Assembly: GCA_031761405.1 (NCBI GenBank)
Contig: JASEVX010000013.1
Location: 37,824,743 to 37,888,742 of the forward strand
Length of the DNA: 64,000 bases
DNA from: Serripes groenlandicus
Taxonomy: Eukaryota; Mollusca; Bivalvia; Cardiida; Cardiidae
Direction of reading: 5' to 3'
Shown here: positions 1 to 8,924 of the stretch, one piece after another
Position numbering within the stretch: the stretch's first letter is position 1
How the letters are laid out: each line of letters opens with the position of its first letter
Translations under genes and position numbers: made by a program
Notes under the pieces: generated by a model
Databases searched by the model: none
Seen by the model: the letters and a program-made list of their open reading frames with translations, nothing else
Told to the model about the DNA's origin: nothing

Positions 1-479
1 ATATTTCATACTTGTAACTCGAGCATCTAACTTCAACAACAATATTTCTATTACATGCTCAAATTGAGTAAGTTTCATAACCTCTGGCCCTGGATCTAGT
101 CTGTTTGCAAAGGCATAAACGCGTTACTATCAAGTAAAGGGTTAAGGCAGATCGCTGATTATCGACCTGGCATTAGGGATCCTAAAATGTGGCTGCTTAC
201 AACAAAAGGTTGCTTAATATCTGTTATATATTATATCTTCTTAATAAATGAGGCCATCAACACACGATTGACTGTATTGAACTGATATTTGTTAGATAAA
301 ATTGTGATATATTTAATTGACAAAGTAATTATGATTATTCATCAATAGAAATATTCCCGGTTACTTGCATTACTAGCTTTGATTAACTATTAACAGAAAG
401 ATTTGACAGATCTATTAATTCTTAATCAAACATCTTCCATTATAGAAAACCTGGTTTCATGGAATTTCCATGTCTTGTT
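1..479. other. AT-rich sequence without a recognisable gene
   Basis: I see no supported gene here. The only recognisable piece is the start of a dispersed motif (TCAAAGTCGTCTGCTACAG, near 502-520) that recurs through the window. Similarity to copy B of the segmental duplication begins near 478. Confidence 0.5.
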
Positions 480-539
480 TATATTTTGTTCTTGATAGTT
501 TCAAAGTCGTCTGCTACAGTATTACTTGACAAAACATTA

Positions 540-947
540 TCATAACAGAGCGTGTGAATATAAATGGTTGTGTTTTGGTACAAATTGAAATTTATCATAA
601 CCTCTTGTCCATTTATCTTTAGTATTAGATGTCACTTTTCATGATCAGTTTAACTCTAAATCATCTTATTCACTTAAAACACAGACTCTGCCAGGTTAAA
701 TTTCCGAAAAAACCCTTATATCTTCAAATACCAATATCATCATTACTGACTACAGCTTAAATTGTTCTAGTGTTTGTGGATTTAAATGTTCTTTTTTCTT
801 ATTTCTTCATGTGCAACGAAATATTGTGGCTTCTCTTTGATGCTTTGCATCCAACATTCGTCTTGTTGTTATAGGTTTGAATACTTTGCGTATCTATGGG
901 ATATTTCATCACGAGGAAATTACAGTTGATTAATTCATAAAGGTAGG
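540..947 (+). repeat. Dispersed repeat ending in a TTTGATGC/GCATCAAA hairpin
   Basis: This stretch is nearly the same as 38,000-38,415. Its 3' part (about 750-880) also matches 60,500-60,625, and its last bases resemble 12,786-12,815. All four ends share a short hairpin of the form TTTGA-N-GCTTTGC-N-TCAAA followed by a CTTG end. It therefore looks like the 3' end of a dispersed element as well as part of the segmental duplication. No coding potential is seen. Confidence 0.5.
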
Positions 948-1937
948 TATATATCTTAGAAAGAGTTTATTTAAATTTTTGTAAGGAGTTATTAGGGGTA
1001 AGAACGCAAACTCAAATCAATTTTGTTTATGGTGAGTTAGGTAGAACCTCTTTGTTTAGTAAACGTTCTGTAAATGTTATTAGATATTGGCTTAAAATAG
1101 TAAATATGCAAACTATAAAATATGTTAGAATTGTATATGATAAAATGTGTATAGAATTAGATAGAAACAATAATAACAACAAATCTTGTGTATATATGGT
1201 TAGAAACTTATTGCAAAGACTTGGTTTTAATGATGTATGGCTGAATCAAGGTGTTGGATATATTGATTTATTTTTGCACTTATTTAAGCAGAGAGTCACA
1301 GATATATTTATACAAAACTGGAACGCAGAATTAACAGACTCTAGTAGAGCTAGAAAATACGTGTTAATATCATCTTTCAAATTTCAATCTTACCTTACGG
1401 ATGTTAATGTTGATAAATATAGAATTGCGTTATCTAGAATAAGAGTATCTGCACACAGATTACAGGTAGAGGCAGGTAGATGGCATAAGCCAGTGGCTAT
1501 TCCTTATACAGAAAGAAAATGTCATCTATGTAATGTGCTTGAAGATGAGTATCATTTTGTTCTTGAATGTACACTATATGCTGAGATTAGAAGAACATAT
1601 ATAGATAAGATATATTATTTACGACCAAATGTGGTAAAATTTGTAGAATTGTTAACCTCTCATAACCAAAATGTCAATAGAAAATTAGCAATGTACGTAT
1701 TTAAGGCTATAGATGTAAGAAAAACATACTACAGTTATTATGGATAATTATGTGAACTCTCTCACGCTTCAAATTCTATATGTATTGTATTGGAACTGAT
1801 AATTACAAAAACATGTATTAGTATTTGTATTAATTGATATTATGTATGATCTTTGACTATTGTAATATAAAGTGTTGTATTGCTTGTGTACGCATGGGCA
1901 TATTGCCTAATGTATTTGAAATAAACTCTAAAACTCT
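948..1937 (+). mobile_element. 5'-truncated LINE (non-LTR retrotransposon) insertion
   Basis: The insertion interrupts a sequence that is continuous in copy B at about 38,415-38,422, so copy B is the empty site. The insert contains only the C-terminal end of a LINE ORF2, followed by about 190 bp of 3' UTR. The UTR ends in an AAATAAACTCTAAAACTCT tail rather than a long poly-A. A short ATAT may be the target duplication. Truncation at the 5' end is typical of incomplete reverse transcription. It must have inserted after the duplication, or been lost precisely from copy B, which is much less likely. Confidence 0.8.
950..1747 (+). pseudogene. LINE ORF2 C-terminal fragment (post-RT region with CCHC-like zinc knuckle)
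   Basis: An open frame of about 266 codons runs into the insertion from its left edge and ends at 1,747. The first ATG-like start lies downstream of the true entry point. Reading back in frame gives the motif FCKELLGV, then YGELGRTSLF, then RYWLKIV. These resemble the region downstream of the reverse transcriptase domain in molluscan LINE ORF2 proteins. A C-x2-C-x8-H-x4-C cluster (CHLC...EDEYHFVLEC) near the end is the usual terminal zinc-binding motif. The RT and endonuclease domains are absent, so the fragment cannot mobilise itself. The frame is free of stops, which suggests a fairly recent insertion. The exact LINE clade is not assigned. Confidence 0.8.
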
Positions 1938-1988
1938 ATATGTTGGAATGTCAATTTAAGAAGCTTTCATTTAACTCACCGTGTTCAC

Positions 1989-2245
1989 CGCCTCCCCGGT
2001 GTAGTGGTAGAACGTTTGCATTGAAGCGGGTTCTATCTGCAGCCGTGTCATACCAAATATTTTAGAAATGGTAGAAATGGCTTTTGCTCCTTGGTGCTCA
2101 GGCTTGTGGGTTTAGCGCATTACAACTAGCTGGTTGTAGTGAGGGTAAATGGCCCGGTCGTACTTGTAACTTACCTAAGAAACGTCGTGATATAACTGGA
2201 CTATTGTTGAAAGCGGTGTATACACACAAAACAAATTATTTATTT
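1989..2245 (+). mobile_element. tRNA-derived SINE, family 3 (GGTGTAGTGGTAGA head)
   Basis: A box-A-like head (GTGTAGTGGTAGAACGTT) is followed by a degraded box B, a body with GGTAAATGGCCCGGTCGTAC, and the shared bivalve SINE tail (GTGATATAACTGGACTATTG then GAAAGCGGTGTA). The same element is present at the orthologous place in copy B (38,471-38,730), so it predates the duplication. Confidence 0.7.
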
Positions 2246-2292
2246 TAAATGACATTACCTTGTGTATAGTTATATACAGAACACGTAGAGTT

Positions 2293-2581
2293 TGGTTGAT
2301 TTATTGGAGTTTAACGCCGTTTTCAACATGTTTTAAGTCATATCACGGCGGCCAGTTCACCTACTCATGTGTTGTCTGGCTTTCTCACACTAGTAATCTA
2401 CACAACAATCTTTCCAAGCAACTGGCTGCTTTTCTACAGACTGTTTGCCCACTGGTGGAAGACGAATGACGCTTGTCATAATGAATTCTGTCAAACGACG
2501 GAAAAAATGTTGGCCGAGCTGGGGTTCGAAGTCACAACCCCTTGATTGACAGATTGCGTCGCTACCGACTGAGCTACCGTA
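2293..2581 (-). mobile_element. tRNA-derived SINE, family 1, full length, minus strand
   Basis: Read on the minus strand, it has a tRNA-like head with box A (TAGCTCAGTCGGTAGCGACG) and box B (GAGTTCGAACCCC-like), the conserved body (TTTGACAGAA..., GCGTCATTCGTCTTCCACCA-like) and the GCGTTAAACTCCAATAAATC-type tail. Family 1 is the commonest SINE here, with at least a dozen copies. It resembles the tRNA-related SINEs described from bivalves (RUDI type), but the subfamily is inferred from memory. In copy B the same element is cut short at 38,858. Confidence 0.75.
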
Positions 2582-2886
2582 CATGTAGGGGAAACTGTTT
2601 TTTATTTCATTACACGTGTGCGAATTTGATATTTCAAATCTTGAGACTGCGCACAGATGTCTTCCACGTTCTACCGTTTCCCACAGGTAAACACTTATTG
2701 ACGTCTATATGTACAGAAGACGATTTTCGAAAAGGTTGTAGCAAAATGAGAAATTGCTCATGATGATAATATATTCCTTTTGCAACAATGTTTTCATATC
2801 TATTATATTACTAAACTTTCATTTAAAAAAGAGTTCCCTTTTTTTAATCAAAATATTTTAAAAATGGTCTGCAGCAGATGTGGGAA

Positions 2887-3135
2887 AGGTTTAAGATAGG
2901 CATAGACATATTCAGTGGCGAGAGTTTGTTTGGTGGGTTCTTCTTTACATTTGTCTCGTAACAAAGAAAGGTTTAAGATAGGCATATACATATTTAGTGG
3001 CGAGAGTTTGTTTGGTGGGTTCTTCTTTACATTTGTCTCATAACATAGACAGGTTTAAGATAGGCATAGACATATTTAGTGGCGAGAGTTTGTTTGGTGG
3101 GTTATGTTTTTACATTTGTCTCGTAACATAGAAAT
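2887..3135. repeat. 82-bp tandem repeat, three units
   Basis: Three consecutive units start at 2,887, 2,969 and 3,051, each beginning AGGTTTAAGATAGGCATA and containing TGGCGAGAGTTTGTTTGG. They differ by a few substitutions, and the last unit has a changed middle. The array is absent from copy B, where a transposon ORF replaces 2,360-3,294. Confidence 0.9.
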
Positions 3136-3662
3136 GTTTTATTGTGACTGTGTTTCGCATGCATTCAATCATTCAATACATTTTGATTGATTGATATATT
3201 TGAGTTTAACGACGTATCCAACGGTATTTCATTTACATCAAGGGGATCACGTGATGCCAGTTGTACACACACACGGCGTAAAAACCCAATAAAACCCTGA
3301 AAAAACGCTGCTGAAAACGACCTTAAACTTCATTCAAACAAATACTTGTTGTACATAGTGCATGAAAGAATATGCAGTAAGAACAATATCAATCAGATAA
3401 TGTTTACTCCATTTAAGGTTTTATCAGCAGTTATTTCATTAAGGTTCAATGTAAGCCCAATAATTCGTTTATCGTATTAAGACCATTCAAACCGTTCATA
3501 TGGACAGAAATCAATGTCCCTTTTCTGTAAAATCACGTACTACAAATAACATGACACTGAGTTTTTAATTCCGAAAGAAACGTTACTTTAAATAAAACAT
3601 TGTAATGTTCTATAAAACGCATTTGATGCGTATAATTAGATCAAATGTGCTTGTTAATGATC

Positions 3663-3905
3663 ACTGATTGATTGATTGATTGATTTGATTGGTGTTTTAC
3701 GTCTCTTTCAACAATTGTTCAGTCATATCACGGCGTTTCCTTGGTAAGTTACCAGTTTTACTTGTCCATTTATCCTGACACCAACCAGTCAGTCGTAATG
3801 CTAACTCCGTAATCCTGAGCGCCTATGAGGGCAGCCACTACTACCATTTACGTCTTTGGTATGACGCGGCCAGGGATCGAACTCGCCACCTCCCGATACC
3901 GAGGC
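3663..3905 (-). mobile_element. tRNA-derived SINE, family 3-like, minus strand
   Basis: The tail repeats (GATTGATTGATTGAT) come first on the plus strand, then the GGTGTTTTACGTC tail core, the ACACCAACCAGTCAGTCGTA body, and at the right end the reversed tRNA head (GGGATCGAACTCGCCACCTC). It is shared with copy B at 40,263-40,520. Confidence 0.7.
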
Positions 3906-4326
3906 GGTTATGATAACTGATATGTGCTACTAGTATATTTAGAAAGGAAATACAGCATGACTATTTTCATACTCAATTTGTAGTTGGTTTTGGTATCCAT
4001 GACCCCCTTACCCTTTATATAACCAGGCTCTGCCATGATTCGTTCTGGTGAATTTAGAATATAATGTTTTAAAAAGCTTCATTTGCTGTCCACCATTTAG
4101 AAAACCATTTCATGTGGGAAGGTATTCGGTTACGAGAACTTAGAAAAATATGGGAATGTGAAGTGGCCGCCATGCTTAAACTAAAATATTGAATAACTTA
4201 GAACAGCTTTCAAGTCCAATCGATCAAACACTGTTTTTGCACACACATCATGGAAGGGACGAAGAATTCATTGGCAATATCATTGAAGGGACGAAGAATT
4301 AATTGTCAATATCACATAAAGCATAA

Positions 4327-4516
4327 GGAATCCGCTGTGGTCGAGTGGTTATCATCGGGGATTACGAAACTCATGGTGGAGTGCCCATGGGCAAGGCACA
4401 TTTTCTAGCCTAGTACTGGTTTGTTTACCCAGGGATCATGAATAAGTGAACTGTCGCCGTGATATAACTGAAATAATGTTGAAAGCGGCGTAAAACCCCA
4501 ATAAATAAATAAATCA
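4327..4516 (+). mobile_element. tRNA-derived SINE, family 2 (GGAATCCGCTGTGGTCGAGT head)
   Basis: The head resembles a Ser/Leu-type tRNA (GTGGTCGAGTGGTTA). The body contains GGGCAAGGCACATTTTCTAG and GTTTACCCAGGGATCATGAA, and the tail is GAAAGCGGCGTAAAACCCC with an AATA repeat. Copy B has it at 40,925-41,122. The head lacks box B here (an internal deletion compared with 36,007-36,180). Confidence 0.75.
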
Positions 4517-4682
4517 ATCAACTTGTATCACCTTTATTGATATTTTATGATTAATATCTTAATTGCTAACTTGTCGTACAAGTATCATTGAAGACTCTGG
4601 AGACTTGTCACGTGACAACTTATTTATGCAGATTTGCAATCTGAGCGACATTGCCATAAAGGTAGAATATCCGTAAAAGGTT

Positions 4683-4780
4683 CGGTGAATTCCGTATGAA
4701 GTCGTTAGAGATCGGTATTGCTCGTGGAGTTGCCGAACATTGTCGATCTCTCACGCCTTCGGACGGAAATCGCCGAATCC
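4683..4780. repeat. About 97-nt imperfect hairpin repeat (copy A, first)
   Basis: The left half (TTCGGTGAATTCCGTATGAA, then GTCGTTAGAGATCG) is an imperfect reverse complement of the right half (CGATCTCTCACGCCTTCGG, then ACGGAAATCGCCGAA). The loop is about 29 nt. The unit occurs four times, twice in each duplication copy: here, 7,528-7,621, 41,395-41,492 and 42,217-42,322. Its function is unknown. It may be a very small fold-back element or a structured RNA. Confidence 0.65.
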
Positions 4781-4884
4781 ATTAGGTATGTAATAAATGT
4801 AAGTACTTTTCAAGCGAGGGTAGGGTTTCGTTTGAAGTGGCTTAAATTACATTGTTTCACAAGGATTGGCATTCAAAGTTTGAA

Positions 4885-5182
4885 GCCGAGCCCCGGTAGC
4901 TCAGTCGGTAGCGACACGGGCTGTCAATCCAGGGGTTGTGAGTTCGAATCCCGGCTCGGCCAACTCTCTTTCCGACGAATGACAAAAGTCAATGCGACAT
5001 GCGTCATTCGTCTTCCACCAATGGGCTAAGTGTATGTGGAAAAGCAGCCAGTTGCTTGGGAAGATTGTTGTGTGGGGTACTGGTGTGAGAAAACCAGGAA
5101 ATGCATGAGTAGGTGAACTGGTCGCCGTGATATAACTGAGAAATTGTTAAAAACGGCGTTAAACCCTAATCAATCAATCAAA
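4885..5182 (+). mobile_element. tRNA-derived SINE, family 1, with target-site duplication
   Basis: This is a complete family 1 element. The tRNA head has box A (TAGCTCAGTCGGTAGCGACA) and box B (GAGTTCGAATCCC), followed by the body and an AATCAATCAATCAA tail. It is flanked by an 11-bp direct repeat, CAAAGTTTGAA, at 4,874-4,884 and 5,183-5,193. Copy B has a single copy of the target (CAAAGTTTCAA) at 41,567-41,577 and no SINE. That fixes both ends and shows insertion after the duplication. Confidence 0.9.
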
Positions 5183-5240
5183 CAAAGTTTGAAACTACAC
5201 TTCATCTTATTATTGACATTTAATTAATTTTTCATTTCAG

Positions 5241-5341
5241 GGTTTAGTTCAAAATGCGGAAAAACAAACGATTTCGATGTTTTTCACTTCTGCTCATCTG
5301 TTCGTTCTTGTTTTTGCTAATTGCAGTTAACTATTTGACAG
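5241..5341 (+). pseudogene. Sulfotransferase copy A, exon 1 (signal anchor), donor site lost
   Basis: After an acceptor (TTTTCATTTCAG, ending at 5,240) there is a short leader. The ATG at 5,254 opens 29 codons. These read as a basic N-terminal tail (MRKNKRFRC) followed by a hydrophobic stretch of about 17 residues (SLLLICSFLFLLIAV). This is the short cytosolic tail and signal anchor expected of a type II Golgi membrane protein. In copy B the exon ends ACAG followed by GTGAGT. Here the same place reads ACAG followed by GAGAGT, so the GT of the 5' splice site is gone through one T-to-A change. Normal splicing would fail here. Together with the damage in later exons, this marks copy A as a pseudogene. 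Confidence 0.8.
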
Positions 5342-5495
5342 GAGAGTTTGTTTAAAAATGAGGTTTGTTTCTTAATTATTATTATAAATATAATTATTTG
5401 TATTATTATTTTTCTTCTTCTTCCTTTTCTTCTTCTTCTTTTTAGTATTATTAGTGTTATTATTATTTTTAAATATGTTATTATTTTTACATATA

Positions 5496-6701
5496 ATATA
5501 TCTATAGGTACTACCTATTTACGAAAAAAACGCAAGATAATTACAAAAATTAAAGAGCATACTTTGGCCATAAAAAGGGATTTATGAGTAATTGACTAGA
5601 CAATAATAATGTTAATGTCATGTTTCTTGCATTATCAAAACATATTTGGAATTCGTATTGCTGTCGTCTATTATTACGAACAGAAAATAATAAAGTAAAG
5701 ACTTTCAGAAAATCAAGGAATACATTTATAATGAACGAGGTTAAAACATGAGGGCCAAGATGATCCTAAATTGATCACCTGCATTATGGTAAAGAAGCAA
5801 ATAGATCAGCCCTTTTCTGATGCCACTTGGCGACTGCCTTTTTCAACCAGTCAATATGACTGGAACAAATGATGTAAATGATCACATTTCTGCTAAACCA
5901 TTTCCCTATTAGAGATGGTTTCTGAGGCCTTTGCAACAGACGATTTAGGAAAAGATTGTCGCCAAAAGAACAATTGCTCCTTATGAGAAAGTTATGCTTT
6001 TGCCACAATGTTTGATAAATAATTATACTTTGAATGAGTGAGTCAATAGCTCATGCATAGGAATTTTGGATCTTTCATGTTGATACCACATTTTTTGCGG
6101 GAAACGACATCGCTCCATTGACGCAAGAGGAAGTGTTACGGAAATGACGTCACGTCCTTCTTTGGCTACGATACAGTCAAAATTTAAGTTCGGGCGTAGA
6201 AGGTTAATGCTGTCGATTTTTTGACAAACGGGAAAACATATTTCTTACAGAGTTCCATTTATTTTTAACTTTTCGTACAAATGTTAATTCCCACATAACA
6301 CAGCACTTAAATGATCTTAAATATCGATTTTTAAAAAAAAAGGATTGAAAAGACGACAATAATGTTCAATCCGTGTTTTTCGTCTCATTTTTTACATACT
6401 CAAAAATCGATTTTTAAAAAAAATGATTAAAAAGACGACAAATAATTTTTAATCCGTGTTTTTCTGCTCATTTTATACATATCCAAAATACCGATTTAAA
6501 AAAAAATGATTAAAAAGCCGACAATAATTTTCAATCTGTGTTTTACGTCTGCTTTTTATACATATCCAAAATGGCGGGCCCCATGGATTTTTCCAGTTTC
6601 ATTTCAGAAAGCTTCATGGGTTATTGAAAAAAAAATAAAAAAAAAAATAATCTCACGCCTGTTAACTATAAGATAAAAAAACCATTTATGTTTTTTTTTC
6701 G
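5496..6701 (+). mobile_element. Hairpin-ended non-autonomous element 'X', copy 1 (1,206 bp)
   Basis: The element begins ATATATCTATAGGTACTACC, which includes a subterminal palindrome (ATAGGTA/TACCTAT). It ends in a terminal hairpin (AAAAAACCATTTATG...TTTTTTTTTCG). It is flanked by TA at 5,494-5,495 and 6,702-6,703, and copy B at about 41,905 has a single TA with no insert. The inside holds about three units of an 85-bp tandem repeat (about 6,316-6,575) containing GATTAAAAAGACGACAATAA. Two further copies lie at 51,513-52,613 and 57,283-58,371. Hairpin ends, internal tandem repeats, a TA target and no terminal inverted repeats recall the pearl/HINE (Helentron-associated) elements known from bivalves. 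That assignment is inference. Confidence 0.8.
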
Positions 6702-6778
6702 TATTATTATATTTTATTATATGACAACCAATGAATTTGCTGTTTATCAGAGTGAAATATAAAATCCTTATTCCACAC

Positions 6779-7193
6779 TGTGGAATATGAATAAATGACG
6801 TCAAAGAGACTAACATTATGACGTCAAACCGCTGACGTGACGTCATTTTCCTAGTATTCGGTCATGTTATACTACACAAGTTATATATAAAGAAATACAT
6901 AATGGGTATATTATTTGTTTTTCATCAATTTGTCATTAAATAAAAAGAAAATTTGTTTGTTTTGAGTGTATATGGAATATATCTCATCGAGACGTGATAC
7001 AATTGAATATTTTCACGAGCGCGTCTTTTTATTTAATGACAAATTGATGAAAAACAAATAATATACCCATTATGTATTTCTTTATATATAACTTGTGTAG
7101 TATAACATGACCGAATACTAGGAAAATGACGTCACGTCAGCGGTTTGACGTCATAATGTTAGTCTCTTTGACGTCATTTATTCATATTCCACA
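6779..7193. repeat. Perfect palindrome: 169-bp arms around a 77-bp loop
   Basis: The arms are 6,779-6,947 and 7,025-7,193. Read base by base, I found no mismatch between one arm and the reverse complement of the other. Each arm contains three full TGACGTCA palindromes, which is the consensus CREB/ATF site. One degraded arm-like copy lies at 50,937-50,984, and weaker traces occur near 16,755 and 48,940. Copy B lacks the whole 6,717-7,338 interval. It is probably a fold-back transposable element. Its transcript would form a long double-stranded hairpin. Confidence 0.9.
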
Positions 7194-7527
7194 GTCAGTT
7201 CAAAATCTAGTTTCAACACTGAAAAGGTCATACATGTCCATTTCATCTCTTTAAGTGTGACCTTGACCTACAAAACCTTTGTATCACTTCTATCCAGTTT
7301 CCTGGGTAGCATCAACATTTCTTGATCACTGACATCCAATTTCGGGTTTGACATTTTGATGTGAACGATCCGTATTCTCAGAAAAGATGAACCATGGGGT
7401 GATGCAAGCAATGTAGACCCAGATCAAGCTGCGCAGCTGTGCAGATTGAACTGAATTTGCATCGTTAGCCAATTAATCATAGATCAGTTTGCGATGTTGC
7501 TAAATTTGGGTTCGCTTGATAACGGGC

Positions 7528-7621
7528 TTCCGTATGAAGTCGTTAGAGATCGGTATTGCTCGTGAGGTTGCCGAACATTGTCGATCTCTCACGCCTTCGG
7601 ACGGAAATCACCGAATCCATT
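7528..7621. repeat. Hairpin repeat (copy A, second), left arm degraded
   Basis: This is the second copy A instance of the 97-nt hairpin seen at 4,683-4,780. The outer left arm has been replaced, so the stem is shorter. Its counterpart in copy B is 42,217-42,322. Confidence 0.6.
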
Positions 7622-7734
7622 ATATATAAATATATGCTTGGACATTTATAGATCTCGAGTCTTTTTGCTTTAATTATGAAATTCAAAACATAATACAGCA
7701 ATAAGATTAATGTGAATAATTAAGAACATAATTT

Positions 7735-7890
7735 GTTTGTTTATTGTGGTTTCGCGTCGTTTTCAACTTTGTTTTCAACGGCGATCGAACATTTATTCAT
7801 GATCCAGGTGTAAACAAACCTGACATAGGCTAGGAAATGTGCCTGATCCATTTTCATTCCACCATAACCCCCACGTATCAAACCTTCGTG
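7735..7890 (-). mobile_element. SINE family 2, 5'-incomplete, minus strand
   Basis: The tail (GTTTATTGTGGTTTCGCGTC) comes first, followed by the reversed body with TTATTCATGATCCAGG and GGCTAGGAAATGTGCC. It is shared with copy B (42,432-42,600), so it predates the duplication. Confidence 0.65.
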
Positions 7891-8071
7891 AAACGTTCGG
7901 TCACGGCGATTTTTTTTTATAGAGTAGCAACTATGAAATACAAACATACATGGATTACACGAATCAAACATGCGCTATATAATTGCAATAGTTAGGCGTA
8001 TTTGTTTCCAAAGGTTTAATTGGAATTTTCAGATTTTCCTAGATGATCCGTCTTTAACCTTTCAAAATCAG

Positions 8072-8111
8072 CTTTAGAATTCGTGAACAACAAGTCAGCC
8101 CCTTCAGTCCA
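8072..8111 (+). pseudogene. Sulfotransferase copy A, candidate exon 2, left part, interrupted
   Basis: This matches the first 40 or so bases of the candidate exon 2 of copy B (42,767-42,825). After 8,111 the match stops and resumes only at 10,980, so the exon is split by 2,868 bp. The remaining 18 exon bases are at 10,981-10,998. There the exon ends in T instead of G, in front of an intact GTGAGT. An exon interrupted in this way could not give a normal transcript. Confidence 0.6.
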
Positions 8112-8924
8112 GTTCATGAACAAACAACTCCAGACATCCGGTTTTCGAGAAACGAATAACAGAGTGACACCACCCTTCAGAGAGGGTACTAAGGTATATA
8201 CAATTCTTATTGAAATCTAGTAGAGGTCCAGATAAGTAGGAGTATACAGCTCTTTTCCCCACAATGTCTCTCGTATCAAGTTATATTTCAATTTATTTAT
8301 GTCAATTGCAGTGTGTTAAGTATAAATATGCTATATGCAAAACAAAACAAAACAATACATTAAAGAAAACAAAATTTCATGTCTTCTTACAAGTTATCGC
8401 TTTCCCTCATAAGTTTTGTAATAGATATCGTTAAAAGTGTTAAGGTTTTACAATTATTGCTTTTCATTTAAATTAATAAAATCAACCGTTTTAGATCTTC
8501 AATCTAAGTTCAATATTTAGTATCCTTCAACCAAACCCTAGGATGTGACGACTCAAAAGCATCTTCTCATTGAGACCATTCTTTCGAGTATCCACAGTAT
8601 AGGGTTAGAGGGTAAAATAAGGATTTTAGAACGTAAAAAACTCCCCTTATCTACAGCACAATTGATGATCAAATATAACAAATCCACAGCAGACGACTTT
8701 AATAGGGAAACTCTATCAAAATGGAAAAAATACTTATTGAATAGAAATGTAAACATCTTTATCTTTCTTAAACAAGTACACACGATCCCTTGGTTGATAA
8801 AAGCCAACAACTGAATTTGTATTCAGTAGTCGACACCTGCATTATTGTCTCGCCCACGATAGTGGAGTGAGACATAGCAGTCACTTTTCCGGCGACGGCG
8901 ACGGCGGCCGCTTTTACAAATAGC

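Noticed and set aside
4718..5029. 103-codon open frame across the hairpin and SINE
   Set aside because: It runs through two repeats, and the counterpart in copy B is interrupted. It is an accidental fusion frame.
5496..6701. Classical Helitron
   Set aside because: Element X does not start with TC or end with CTRR. A TA duplication is visible at all three copies. Only the Helentron/HINE-like alternative was kept, as inference.
8545..8814. 89-codon open frame on the plus strand, with an overlapping 85-codon frame on the minus strand
   Set aside because: Both strands are open over the same bases, no domain is recognisable, and the segment is inserted AT-rich DNA. This is a chance opening.
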